Positions 25,785-36,112 of a stretch of DNA of 36,436 bases are shown here, piece by piece. The notes below the pieces were generated by a model, which searched no databases, was not told the DNA's origin, and worked only from the letters and a program-made list of their open reading frames with translations. Source of the stretch: Pseudomonadota bacterium (GTDB lineage: Bacteria > Pseudomonadota > Alphaproteobacteria > Rhizobiales > Pleomorphomonadaceae); contig JAGSYU010000075.1 in NCBI GenBank assembly GCA_018262575.1, positions 1-36,436 of the forward strand, given 5' to 3'. The position numbers and the translations under genes are program-made. Every line of letters starts with the position of its first letter. Position 1 is the stretch's first letter.

Positions 25785-25802
25785 CGCATCAGTTCTGATG
25801 CG
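25785..25802 (+). repeat. Inverted repeat at the predicted start of the rimP-nusA leader
   Basis: CGCATCAG and CTGATGCG are perfect 8-base arms around TT. The right arm overlaps a second small inverted repeat (CGCTT/AAGCG, 25801-25815). It could be an operator at the transcription start or part of an RNA switch. Confidence 0.45.
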
Positions 25803-25821
25803 CTTTCATGAAGCGGGTTGG

Positions 25822-25851
25822 GAGTGGGCCCGAAAGGTCCCGCTCTTTTTT
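25822..25851 (+). terminator. Attenuator-like terminator in the rimP-nusA leader
   Basis: GAGTGGGCC (25822-25830) pairs with GGTCCCGCTC (25836-25845) through a 9-bp stem with a bulge and wobble, a CGAAA loop and a T-run to 25851. It lies downstream of the candidate promoter and 45 bases before rimP, so it could act as an attenuator rather than the trmB terminator. Confidence 0.65.
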
Positions 25852-25895
25852 ATTGCCTGTGACAACCGAAGCGCCGCGAGGGATATCGCCTGCCA

Positions 25896-26489
25896 ATGAC
25901 GTCCGAGGACCAGCCCCCCCTTCCGCCACTTGCCGGCCAGAGCGTCGAGACAACGCTCGACGAGCCGCGTCTTGTTACCGAGACGGGTGTCGAAGCGCGG
26001 GTTGCCGCCATTATCGAGCCGGCGCTGATCGATCTCGGCTATCGTCTCGTCCGCGTGCGGACGACCGGCCTGAACGGCGTGACGCTGCAGATCTTCGCCG
26101 AAAAGCCCGATGGCACCATGAGCGTTGAAGACTGCGAGGCGGCGAGCAACATCGTATCGCCGTTGCTCGACGTCGACGATCCCATCGGCAAAGCCTACAC
26201 CCTTGAACTATCGTCGCCAGGTATGGACCGCGTTCTGGTGCGGCGTTCGGATTTCATCCGCTGGTCGGGCTTCGAGGCCAAGCTGGAACTCGCGGTGCCG
26301 CTGATGGGCCGCAAGCGGTTTCGCGGCTGGCTTACCGGCGTCAAGGACGACAAGGGCAGCATGCACCTCTTGCAGGCGCTCGATGACGGTACCAAGGACA
26401 TCGAGTTCCCGCTCGACACGATTGCGGAGGCGCGTCTCGTGCTCAACGAAGCGCTGATCCGCGAGGCGCTCAAGGCGGGCAAGAGCTGA
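25896..26489 (+). CDS. rimP: RimP, ribosome maturation factor
   Basis: A 197-residue 30S-assembly factor, first gene of the nusA-infB operon. The N-terminal alpha/beta domain has ARVAAIIEPALIDLGYRLVR, and the family motif EDCEAASNIVSPLLDVDDPI is followed by YTLELSSPGMDRVLVRRSDF. The C-terminal SH3-like barrel runs from about 110 (GRKRFRGWLTGVKDD) to about 170. ATG 25896 is the usual-length start; the Shine-Dalgarno match is modest. The first 30 residues are poorly conserved. nusA follows after 86 bp. Confidence 0.93.
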   Translation: MTSEDQPPLPPLAGQSVETTLDEPRLVTETGVEARVAAIIEPALIDLGYRLVRVRTTGLNGVTLQIFAEKPDGTMSVEDCEAASNIVSPLLDVDDPIGKAYTLELSSPGMDRVLVRRSDFIRWSGFEAKLELAVPLMGRKRFRGWLTGVKDDKGSMHLLQALDDGTKDIEFPLDTIAEARLVLNEALIREALKAGKS

Positions 26490-26575
26490 CAACGGGCGGC
26501 CGCGCCGCTCGCAAGGAACCGGGATCATCCCGAAGGACGGAACAGGAACCCCATCGAGGGCAGGAGACGAAGACA

Positions 26576-28201
26576 ATGGCCGTCAGTGCGAACCGTTTGG
26601 AACTCTTGCAGATCGCCGATGCGGTGGCTCGCGAGAAGTCGATCGACCGGCAGATCGTCATCGCGGCGATGGAGGACGCCATTCAGAAGGCGGCCCGCTC
26701 GCGCTACGGTTCTGAGACCGACGTCCGTGCCGAGATCAATCCGCGCAGCGGCGAGATCAAGCTGCAGCGCCTCTTGCAGGTGGTCGAAGCCGTCGAGAAC
26801 TTTTCGACCGAGGTCGACCTCGTCGAAGCGCAGCGCCGCAATCCGGCTGCTCTCGTCGGCGACTTCATCTCCGAGCCGTTGCCGCCGATCGATTTCGGCC
26901 GCATCGCTGCCCAGTCGGCCAAGCAGGTGATCGTGCAGAAGGTACGCGAGGCCGAACGCGATCGCCAATTCGACGAATTCAAGGATCGCATCAGCGAAGT
27001 GGTGAACGGCGTCGTCAAGCGGGTCGAATACGGCAACGTCATCGTCGATCTTGGCCGCGGCGAGGCGATCTGCCGCCGCGACGAATTGATCCCGCGCGAA
27101 TCCTTCCGCTATGGCGACCGCATCCGCGCCATCATCCACGATGTGCGCCGCGAGCAGCGCGGGCCGCAGGTGTTCCTGTCACGCACTCATCCCCTGTTCA
27201 TGGCCAAGCTGTTCGCGTCCGAAGTGCCGGAGATCTACGACGGCATCATCGAGGTGAAGTCTGTCGCCCGTGACCCGGGCTCGCGCGCCAAGATCGCCGT
27301 CATCTCCAAGGATTCGTCGATCGATCCGGTCGGCGCCTGCGTCGGCATGCGCGGCAGCCGCGTGCAGGCCGTGGTGCAGGAGCTGCAGGGCGAGAAGATC
27401 GACATCATCCCCTGGTCGCCCGACCCGGCCACCTTCATCGTCAACGCGCTGCAGCCGGCCGAAGTCGCCAAGGTGGTGCTCGACGAAGATGCCGAGCGCA
27501 TCGAGGTGGTGGTGCCTGACGACCAGCTGTCGCTGGCCATCGGCCGTCGCGGCCAGAACGTGCGCCTTGCCAGCCAGCTGACCGGCTGGGCGATCGACAT
27601 TCTGACCGAGGCGGAAGAGAGCGAGCGGCGCCAGAAGGAATTCAACGAGCGCACCGAGCTGTTCATGAACGCGCTCAACGTCGACGAGGTGGTCGGCCAG
27701 TTGCTCGCGACCGAGGGCTTCTCGACTGTCGAGGAGCTCACCCTGGTCGAGCACGACGAGATCGCCGCCATCGAGGGCTTCGACGAGGACACCGCCAACG
27801 AGATTCAGGCGCGCGCCCAGGACTATCTCGACGCCAAGGAGCGCGAGCTCGACGAGGAGCGGATCAAGCTCGGTGTCGACGACGCCCTGCGCGAGATACC
27901 GGGCATTACCACCGCCATGATGGTCGCCCTCGGCAAGGATGGCGTGAAGACGGTCGAAGATCTTGCCGGCTGTGCGACCGACGACCTGGTCGGCTGGACC
28001 GAGCGCCGGAACGGCGAAACCGTTCGCAACAAGGGCAACCTCTCCGATCTCGACGTCAGCCGCGCCGATGCCGAGGCGATCGTCATGGCAGCGCGTGTCG
28101 CCGCCGGCTGGATCGAAGCGCCGGTCGAAGAGGAGGACGTTGTCGAAGACGTCGCCGACGAAGACGTGGTTGAAGAAGACGCGGCCGAAGAGGCGCGCTG
28201 A
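26576..28201 (+). CDS. nusA: NusA, transcription termination/antitermination factor
   Basis: A 541-residue RNA polymerase-binding elongation factor. The order is the N-terminal domain (about 1-125, [19 protein letters not shown]), an S1 domain (about 135-200, [20 protein letters not shown]) and two KH domains (about 230-345). The KH domains contain [17 protein letters not shown] and [18 protein letters not shown]. Two C-terminal helix-hairpin repeats (about 365-510) follow, then a strongly acidic Glu/Asp/Val tail. ATG 26576 has an AGGAG upstream. The acidic end and length are typical of alphaproteobacterial NusA. Confidence 0.97.
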   Translation: MAVSANRLELLQIADAVAREKSIDRQIVIAAMEDAIQKAARSRYGSETDVRAEINPRSGEIKLQRLLQVVEAVENFSTEVDLVEAQRRNPAALVGDFISEPLPPIDFGRIAAQSAKQVIVQKVREAERDRQFDEFKDRISEVVNGVVKRVEYGNVIVDLGRGEAICRRDELIPRESFRYGDRIRAIIHDVRREQRGPQVFLSRTHPLFMAKLFASEVPEIYDGIIEVKSVARDPGSRAKIAVISKDSSIDPVGACVGMRGSRVQAVVQELQGEKIDIIPWSPDPATFIVNALQPAEVAKVVLDEDAERIEVVVPDDQLSLAIGRRGQNVRLASQLTGWAIDILTEAEESERRQKEFNERTELFMNALNVDEVVGQLLATEGFSTVEELTLVEHDEIAAIEGFDEDTANEIQARAQDYLDAKERELDEERIKLGVDDALREIPGITTAMMVALGKDGVKTVEDLAGCATDDLVGWTERRNGETVRNKGNLSDLDVSRADAEAIVMAARVAAGWIEAPVEEEDVVEDVADEDVVEEDAAEEAR

Positions 28202-28252
28202 TGACAAAGACGGAGGTCGCGCCAGGGCGACCTCCCAACCGGAACGAGGACG

Positions 28253-28951
28253 ATGGCACCGAGGTCTGAGACGGCGGAACGCAGTTGCATCGTGACGCGC
28301 GCCGCGCAGCCGCCCGAGGGCCTCGTCCGCTTCGTCTGCGGGCCGGACGGCGCCGTGGTGCCGGATATTCGTGGCAATTTGCCCGGTCGCGGCGTCTGGG
28401 TGACCTGCCGCCGCGACATCGTTACCGAGGCGGTGCGCAAGCGAGCGTTTTCGCGCGGGCTCAAGACAGACGCCAAGGCCGGCGACGATCTGCCGGATCT
28501 GGTCGAGGCGTTGCTTCTCAGGGGAGCGCTGTCGGCGCTATCCATGGCGCGCAAGGCTGGCCTCGTCGTCACCGGTTTCGGACAGGTGACCGAGGCGGCC
28601 GGCAAGGGCAGCGTGATCGCCGTCCTGCACGCCCGTGAGGCGGCCGACGACGGCCGCCGCAAGATCGGGCAGGCGCTCAAACGGCGCCTTCGCGCCATCG
28701 GAGCCGGTGGGGACGCGGACGAAATGCCCGAAAATGCGGCATTAAGGCAACATTCGCCGCGTTCCGGACCAAAGGTCATTGCCGGAATCTTCGCGTCGAG
28801 CGAAATGGATTTGGCATTGGGCGGCGCAAATGTGATACATGCTGCTCTGCTCGCCGGTGGGGCGAGCACCAGCTTCCTGAAATGCGCTGCAGCGCTGGCC
28901 CGTTACAGGGGCGGAGCGCCGGACACGGACTGGACAGCGGACCTTTCCTAG
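28253..28951 (+). CDS. ylxR: YlxR-family RNA-binding protein
   Basis: A 232-residue protein with an N-terminal YlxR domain (about 5-85: ERSCIVTRAAQPPEGLVRFV, LPGRGVWVTCRRDIVTEAVR) and an L7Ae-like segment (about 90-145: ALSALSMARKAGLVVTGFGQ, VIAVLHAREAADDGRRK). YlxR proteins bind RNA; in some bacteria they modulate RNase P. The two-domain form between nusA and infB is usual in alphaproteobacteria. The C-terminal 60 residues include SEMDLALGGANVIHAALLAG. It starts 51 bp after nusA and ends at 28951, 72 bp before the chosen infB start. Confidence 0.88.
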   Translation: MAPRSETAERSCIVTRAAQPPEGLVRFVCGPDGAVVPDIRGNLPGRGVWVTCRRDIVTEAVRKRAFSRGLKTDAKAGDDLPDLVEALLLRGALSALSMARKAGLVVTGFGQVTEAAGKGSVIAVLHAREAADDGRRKIGQALKRRLRAIGAGGDADEMPENAALRQHSPRSGPKVIAGIFASSEMDLALGGANVIHAALLAGGASTSFLKCAAALARYRGGAPDTDWTADLS

Positions 28952-29023
28952 GTGCGCGAATACGATTGGCCATTGCGCCGCCCGTCCGGGGCGCCGCCGC
29001 GGCCCGCGAGGATAGAGCACGGC

Positions 29024-31699
<2,676 letters not shown>

Positions 31700-31705
31700 T
31701 GGCCA

Positions 31706-31732
31706 GCCCGGCCTCCTTCGGGAGGGCCGGGC
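31706..31732 (+). terminator. UUCG-capped hairpin after infB
   Basis: GCCCGGCC-TCC pairs with GGA-(G)-GGCCGGGC through 11 bp with one bulge, closed by a C(TTCG)G tetraloop, an exceptionally stable RNA loop. It begins six bases after the infB stop. No T-run follows, so it may be an mRNA-stability or processing hairpin rather than a full terminator. Confidence 0.5.
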
Positions 31733-31751
31733 GCCCCTTCGACGGTATGCC

Positions 31752-32294
31752 ATGACCGACGCCGCCGAATCCGCCCGTACAGCGCCGCGCCACCTTGTCT
31801 TCACGACGACAGTGGCCGACGCGCTGGCGCTCGAGACGATCCTGAAGCCGCCAGATCGCGGCTGGCGATCCGTCCTTGGCTATGCCTTCGCTCTACCGCC
31901 ACTCATCGTCGTCTCCTGGCTCACGCGGGAGGCTGAATGGCCGGTGTGGTTTGCCGCCTTCGGGCTCGCCGGGGTGGCCGCCTGGCAGTTGGCGCGGCTC
32001 GTTCTCAGGGTGGAGCGAGTACGGGCGGCGCGGCACCATCCGGTTGGAGCGGGACAGGTTGAGTTCTCCGGCGATCGCCTCAAGGGCACGATCGGTGGCG
32101 TCGTGGTCGATATTCCGGCCGCCCCCGATGTCCGCGTCGAGACGGACGCCGGTCATCTCCATATCGTTGATGACGGTCAGCCGGCGTTGATCCTGCCGCT
32201 TTCCGCTTTCGCCGGCAGGGCCGACATGGCCGCCTTCGCCGCCGCGTTCGAGAGTGCCGGCCAGCGCACCCAGAGCATACTCGGCTCGGATTGA
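31752..32294 (+). CDS. Small membrane protein, YcxB-like C-terminus
   Basis: 180 residues. Two membrane segments are visible (about 40-58 VLGYAFALPPLIVVSWL and 64-86 VWFAAFGLAGVAAWQLARLV). A soluble C-terminal part has VEFSGDRLKGTIGGVVVDIP, then LHIVDDGQPALILPLSAFAG and a helix with DMAAFAAAFESA. The pattern of a two-helix membrane anchor followed by a beta domain ending in a PLSAF-like motif resembles YcxB-like proteins. Function is unknown. It sits between infB and rbfA, where many genomes have no gene. Its stop codon lies inside an inverted repeat. Confidence 0.65.
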   Translation: MTDAAESARTAPRHLVFTTTVADALALETILKPPDRGWRSVLGYAFALPPLIVVSWLTREAEWPVWFAAFGLAGVAAWQLARLVLRVERVRAARHHPVGAGQVEFSGDRLKGTIGGVVVDIPAAPDVRVETDAGHLHIVDDGQPALILPLSAFAGRADMAAFAAAFESAGQRTQSILGSD

Positions 32295-32336
32295 AGCAAT
32301 CCGTAGCTTGAGACTATGTGCTGCGGTTTCAATCCG
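32287..32336. repeat. 9-bp inverted repeat spanning the end of the YcxB-like gene
   Basis: CGGATTGAA (32287-32295) and TTCAATCCG (32328-32336) are perfect inverted copies 32 bases apart. The left arm includes the stop codon of the upstream gene. It abuts a second palindrome, and together they nearly fill the 107-bp gap before rbfA. Confidence 0.55.
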
Positions 32337-32384
32337 AAGCATTTCCTTTTCGCTCAGATGGGTCCATCTGGTTGGGGAATGCTC
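32337..32384. repeat. Large palindromic element before rbfA
   Basis: The outer arms AAGCATTTCC (32337-32346) and GGGGAATGCT (32374-32383) pair with small mismatches. The inner CAGATGG (32355-32361) and CCATCTG (32364-32370) pair perfectly. The form resembles dispersed palindromic intergenic repeats of Rhizobiales as I recall them. It ends 18 bases before the rbfA start. Confidence 0.55.
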
Positions 32385-32401
32385 TAACCGAGGTGTTTAT
32401 C

Positions 32402-32830
32402 ATGGTCCAGCACGACCAACGCCAGGGGCAGCCCCGCGCCCCTTCCCAGCGCCAGCTTCGCGTTGGCGAACTGATTCGTCATTCGCTGGCCGAGATTTTG
32501 GCGCGTGGTGAGCTGATGGATGACGAAGTGACGCGGATGATGGTCACTGTACCTGAGGTGCGCGTCAGCCCCGACCTGCGTAACGCCACCGTCTACCTCA
32601 CGCCGCTCGGCGGCGGTGATCCGAGGCAAGCCGAAAAGGCGATGACCCGCAATGTCCGCTGGCTGCGCGGCCAGGTCGCAAAACGGATCAATCTCAAGTT
32701 CGCTCCCGAACTCGTCTTCCGCTACGACGACCGTTTCGACGAGACCGCCCATATCGACTCCCTTCTTCAGTCGCCCGATGTGGCGCGCGATCTCGGCGGG
32801 CACAGCGAACCAGACGACAAGAATGAGTGA
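32402..32830 (+). CDS. rbfA: RbfA, ribosome-binding factor A
   Basis: A 142-residue 30S-maturation factor with a KH-like fold, needed for 16S rRNA 5'-end processing and cold adaptation. Family features are QLRVGELIRHSLAEIL, VTVPEVRVSPDLRNATVYL, RNVRWLRGQVAKRINLKF and PELVFRYDDRFDETAHIDSL. The start is ATG 32402, with GAGG about nine bases upstream; the frame is open further up, but that part is the palindromic element. A 6-bp hairpin (TGACAG/CTGTCA, 32828-32842) overlaps its stop codon. It stands between a YcxB-like gene and a GST remnant, both additions to the usual infB-rbfA-truB order. Confidence 0.95.
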   Translation: MVQHDQRQGQPRAPSQRQLRVGELIRHSLAEILARGELMDDEVTRMMVTVPEVRVSPDLRNATVYLTPLGGGDPRQAEKAMTRNVRWLRGQVAKRINLKFAPELVFRYDDRFDETAHIDSLLQSPDVARDLGGHSEPDDKNE

Positions 32831-32928
32831 CAGTTTCTGTCAGCAGTGAAGCTGCCAGTTCCTGACCGCAGTCAGACCGACAATCCCCGCCGACGGGCCG
32901 CCACCGCGGCCCCGAGGAGGGCATTTCA

Positions 32929-33464
32929 ATGACCGACGACCGCATTACCTTCCACTACGCGCCGCAGACCCGCGCCTTTGGCATCCGCGTCCTGCTGGAG
33001 GAGCTCGGCGCACCCTATGACCTCAACGTTCTCGACGTACGAGCCGGCGACCAGCTGAGGCCGGATTATCTGTCGGTCAACCCGATGGGCAAGGTGCCGG
33101 CCATCAGCCATCGGGGCACAGTGGTCACCGAGCAGGCGGCCGTCGCGCTCTATCTCGGCGATCTGTTTCCCGAGGCTGGTCTGACGCCGGGCATCAGCGA
33201 TCCCCGCCGCGGCGCCTATCTGCGCTGGATGGTATTCTATGGGTCCAGCTTTGAACCGGCGTTGGTCGACCACGCGATGAAGCGGCCGCCGCTGCCGCGC
33301 AACACCGCTCCTTATGCCGACTATGCGACCGTCGTTGCCGTCGTCAACGAGCAGGTGCGACAGTGCGCGCCCTTCTGGCTCGGAGAGCGCTTCTCGGTCG
33401 CCGACGTCATGTGGGGCACGACGAGGCGGCGCTGATCGCCGCGCGCGAGGCTGCCGCCAGCTGA
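32929..33464 (+). pseudogene. Glutathione S-transferase, out-of-frame deletion near the 3' end
   Basis: The N-terminal thioredoxin-like domain is clear (residues 1-80: FHYAPQTRAFGIRVLLEELG, NPMGKVPAISHRG, and VVTEQAAVALYLGDLFPEAG). The helical domain begins normally (YLRWMVFYGSSFEPALVDHA, and FWLGERFSVADVMWG). After WGT the frame runs into RRR and stops at 33435. In the next frame DEAALIAAREAAAS begins at 33420 and ends at a TGA at 33462-33464, four bases before the convergent transporter gene. That is how GSTs of this type usually end, so about 30-45 residues seem deleted out of frame. A strong GAGGAGGG precedes ATG 32929. Without the C-terminal helices, folding is doubtful. Confidence 0.8.
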
Positions 33465-33467
33465 TCC

Positions 33468-34301
33468 TCAGACGAGACGTAAGGCCACCACCCCGGCCAC
33501 CACAAGAAAGGCGGCGGCAAAACGTCGACCGCCGATCTTCTCGGCGAACACCAGCCGCGACAGCACCAGCGCGAAGACGATCGACGTCTCGCGCAGGGCG
33601 GCGATCGGTGCCACCGGCGCCCGTGTCATCGCCCAGAGCGCAACGCCGTAGGAGAGTGTCGTCGCCGCACCGCCGACAAGCCCGAGGCCGAGCGTGCGCG
33701 TGCCGAGGCGCAAGCGCCCCCCACCGGCAAATGCCAAGGCTATGGTCAGCAGGCCTGTCAGCACAGCGAGCAGCAGGGCGTAGGCGACGGGCGCACCGGA
33801 CAGCCGGGCGCCGGAGGCATCAACGAGCGTATAGGCGGCAATGACCACGGCATTGGAAAGGGCGGTGACCGCTCCGGTGATGGCCAGAGGCTGCCGGAAG
33901 GCACCGAGGGCAAGTGCCACGACGCCGGCCGAGATCAGGCCGACCGCCATCCACTGCCCACCGGCCAGCGTTTCGCCAAAGGCGGTGGCACCGAATATCG
34001 CCACGATGAGCGGCGCCGCGCCACGCATCAGCGGATAGGCAAGGCTCATGTCGGCGATGCGGTAAGCGCGGGCGAGCAGGAGATAGTAGACGCTCTGGAG
34101 CAACACCGAGACGCCGAGAAAGGGCCAGCTTTCCGGTGCGGGCAGTGACAGGAATGGCAGGACCACCGCGGCGACGACGCCGGCGCCGATCGCCACCGAT
34201 ACTGTCATGGCAAGCTTGTCGGCGGCTCCCTTGACGAGGACGTTCCAGCCGGCGTGGACGAGAGCAGCCGCGAGAACGGCGGCGAAGACGCCGAAAGACA
34301 T
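33468..34301 (-). CDS. EamA/DMT-family transporter
   Basis: A 277-residue integral membrane protein with about ten hydrophobic segments in two homologous halves, as in the drug/metabolite transporter superfamily. Landmarks are VHAGWNVLVKGAADK in the first half, YRIADMSLAYPLMRGAAPLI, and in the second half the matching ALWAMTRAPVAPIAALRETS and FAEKIGGRRFAAAFLVVAGV. The substrate cannot be predicted. It is the only minus-strand gene in the infB-pnp region and interrupts the rbfA-truB link. Together with the GST gene it looks like an insertion into the operon. Confidence 0.85.
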   Translation of the reverse strand: MSFGVFAAVLAAALVHAGWNVLVKGAADKLAMTVSVAIGAGVVAAVVLPFLSLPAPESWPFLGVSVLLQSVYYLLLARAYRIADMSLAYPLMRGAAPLIVAIFGATAFGETLAGGQWMAVGLISAGVVALALGAFRQPLAITGAVTALSNAVVIAAYTLVDASGARLSGAPVAYALLLAVLTGLLTIALAFAGGGRLRLGTRTLGLGLVGGAATTLSYGVALWAMTRAPVAPIAALRETSIVFALVLSRLVFAEKIGGRRFAAAFLVVAGVVALRLV

Positions 34302-34488
34302 CTGAACTCCGGAAAGATTCGCCGATGACCGGCGCCCTCACCTTTCCATGCCGGCGTGGCCGCCGCAATCGCCCAGGCCTTGCCATCCGCCGCCCCCCGG
34401 TGTAGGAGCGGCGCCTTCCGGACGCATCGTCCGCCGTCTTTCCGTCGCGTCGGGTTCTATCCCCGATCGGCGAACGCAGGATTCAGGC

Positions 34489-35400
34489 ATGGCACGCAAG
34501 AAAAAAGGCACGGTCCACGGCTGGGTGGTGCTCGACAAGCCCTATGGCATGACGTCGACGCAGGCGGTTGGCGCCATGAAGCGAATCTTCGGCACCCCCA
34601 AGGCGGGGCATGCCGGCACGCTCGATCCGCTTGCCTCGGGCATGCTGCCGATCGCCCTCGGGGAGGCGACCAAGACCGTGCCTTACGTGATGGACGGCGA
34701 CAAGCTCTACCGCTTCACCGTGCGCTGGGGCGAGGAGACCTCGACCGATGACGCCGAAGGCGAGGTGGTGCGGGCCTCCGACCATCGGCCGCCCGCCGAG
34801 GAGATCAACGCCGTGCTCGGCGCGTTTGAGGGTGAAATCCTGCAGACGCCGCCATCCTTCTCGGCGATCAAGGTCGACGGCAACCGTGCCTATGATCTTG
34901 CCCGTGCCGGCGAGGTCGTCGAGCTCGAGGCACGGCCGGTGACGGTCCACCGGCTCGAACTGATGGAATGCCCCGATGCGGACACAGCCGTCTTCGAAGC
35001 CGAATGCGGCAAGGGCACCTACGTGCGCGCCATCGCTCGCGACATGGGACGCCAGCTCGGCACCGCCGGCCACGTCGTCCAGCTTCGGCGGCTCGTCGTC
35101 GGCCCGTTCGGCGAGGGAGACATGGTGAGCCTCGACGCGCTGCAGGCAGCATTGGAAGCAGATGGCGACGCGCTGTCACTCCTGACGCCGATCGAGGCGG
35201 CTCTGGCCGAGCTGCCGCAGCTCGACGTCTCTTCCGATCAGGCGGTTCGGCTCAGAAACGGCAACCCGGTTCTGCTGCGCGGCCGCGACGCGCCGGTGGA
35301 GGAGGAAGCGGTCGGCGTGTTCGAGCGCGGCCGGTTGATCGCCATCGGCAAGGTGGAGCACGGCGAGCTGAAACCCATCCGGCTCATTCTGCCGGATTGA
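34489..35400 (+). CDS. truB: TruB, tRNA pseudouridine-55 synthase
   Basis: A 303-residue enzyme that makes pseudouridine 55 in the T-loop of tRNAs. The N-terminus has [20 protein letters not shown], then the catalytic Asp in [20 protein letters not shown] (about 45), [18 protein letters not shown], and [20 protein letters not shown]. It then has [17 protein letters not shown] and a C-terminal PUA-like domain (about 250-303). ATG 34489 has AGGA about eight bases upstream; the frame is open further upstream without homology. Hairpins follow before rpsO. Confidence 0.96.
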   Translation: MARKKKGTVHGWVVLDKPYGMTSTQAVGAMKRIFGTPKAGHAGTLDPLASGMLPIALGEATKTVPYVMDGDKLYRFTVRWGEETSTDDAEGEVVRASDHRPPAEEINAVLGAFEGEILQTPPSFSAIKVDGNRAYDLARAGEVVELEARPVTVHRLELMECPDADTAVFEAECGKGTYVRAIARDMGRQLGTAGHVVQLRRLVVGPFGEGDMVSLDALQAALEADGDALSLLTPIEAALAELPQLDVSSDQAVRLRNGNPVLLRGRDAPVEEEAVGVFERGRLIAIGKVEHGELKPIRLILPD

Positions 35401-35470
35401 GCCTTGGTGGTGCTTCTCCGGCTTGCTGATTGCCGCTGGCATTCCACGGTGTTTTCCTGTACAGAAACCG

Positions 35471-35490
35471 CAACCTGATGACACAGGTTG
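35471..35490 (+). repeat. 7-bp hairpin in the truB-rpsO gap
   Basis: CAACCTG and CAGGTTG pair perfectly around ATGACA. It stands seven bases before a T-tailed hairpin, so the two may form a leader or tandem terminator structure upstream of rpsO. Confidence 0.5.
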
Positions 35491-35496
35491 CATCGA

Positions 35497-35530
35497 CCCG
35501 GCTGGACGACATCCCGGCCGGGCCATTTTT
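35497..35530 (+). terminator. Intrinsic terminator or attenuator before rpsO
   Basis: CCCGGCTGG (35497-35505) pairs with CCGGCCGGG (35514-35522), nine pairs including one wobble, followed by CCATTTTTG. It ends only 14 bases before the rpsO Shine-Dalgarno sequence, so it can serve truB termination or regulate rpsO. Confidence 0.7.
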
Positions 35531-35555
35531 GTTATCCAACGACAAGGAGTCCCCG

Positions 35556-35825
35556 ATGTCGATCACTGCCGAGCGCAAGGCCGCTCTCATCAAGGAATAC
35601 GCTACCCTCGAGGGCGACACCGGTTCGCCGGAAGTCCAGGTGGCGATCCTGTCGGAACGCATCGCCAACCTCACCGAGCACTTCAAGAGCCACGTCAAGG
35701 ACAACCACTCCCGCCGTGGCCTGCTGAAGCTGGTGAGCCAGCGTCGCCAGCTTCTCGACTATCTGAAGCGCAAGGACGCCGGGCGCTACACCACGCTTAT
35801 CGGCCGCCTCGGTCTGCGCCGCTAA
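35556..35825 (+). CDS. rpsO: Ribosomal protein S15
   Basis: An 89-residue primary 16S rRNA-binding protein of the 30S platform. The whole family pattern is present: [35 protein letters not shown], the [20 protein letters not shown] rRNA-binding region, and [12 protein letters not shown] at the end. ATG 35556 has AAGGAG at 35544-35549. S15 represses its own translation in E. coli by binding its mRNA; the hairpins just upstream could have a similar role here. pnp follows after a long structured gap. Confidence 0.97.
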   Translation: MSITAERKAALIKEYATLEGDTGSPEVQVAILSERIANLTEHFKSHVKDNHSRRGLLKLVSQRRQLLDYLKRKDAGRYTTLIGRLGLRR

Positions 35826-36112
35826 CGGAACCTTCCGGGGGATGGGCGGCTCGCTGCCCTCTCCCTTCCGCCGCTCCGGCCCGCCGGGGCGGCTCCGATT
35901 TCCCGCCGCCCTGAGACGAGGGCGGCACGGGGTCCGCCCGTGGAAACGGGCAAGAACGACAGGCGCCGTCGCCCCGCCGGGGCGAGCGCCGATCCGGCGT
36001 GTCCCGCACCCTGGGGCAGGATTGCCAGACGCTCGCCCCGCATCCGGGAGGAGCTTCTCGTCGTCTTGCCCGTGGGCCCACGCGCCGGACCAGACAAGAA
36101 CGGAACAAACGC
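35826..36112 (+). promoter_or_regulatory. Structured leader between rpsO and pnp
   Basis: These 287 bases hold several strong inverted repeats. Local hairpins are GCCGCCCT/AGGGCGGC (35905-35926), GCCCGT/ACGGGC (35936-35951) and CGCCCC/GGGGCG (35970-35984). Long-range pairings are CGGGCAAGAACGAC (35947-35960) with GTCGTCTTGCCCG (36060-36072), one bulge, and GGGGCGAGCG (35979-35988) with CGCTCGCCCC (36030-36039), perfect. A 12-base palindrome CGTGGGCCCACG lies at 36071-36082. In E. coli the pnp leader is a long hairpin cut by RNase III and used for PNPase autoregulation; a similar role is inferred here. Confidence 0.65.

Noticed and set aside
25596-25895. Initiator tRNA gene before rimP-nusA, as in the E. 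coli metY arrangement
   Set aside because: No cloverleaf, T-loop GTTCRA sequence or CCA-compatible acceptor stem was found; the visible structures are a promoter and hairpins.
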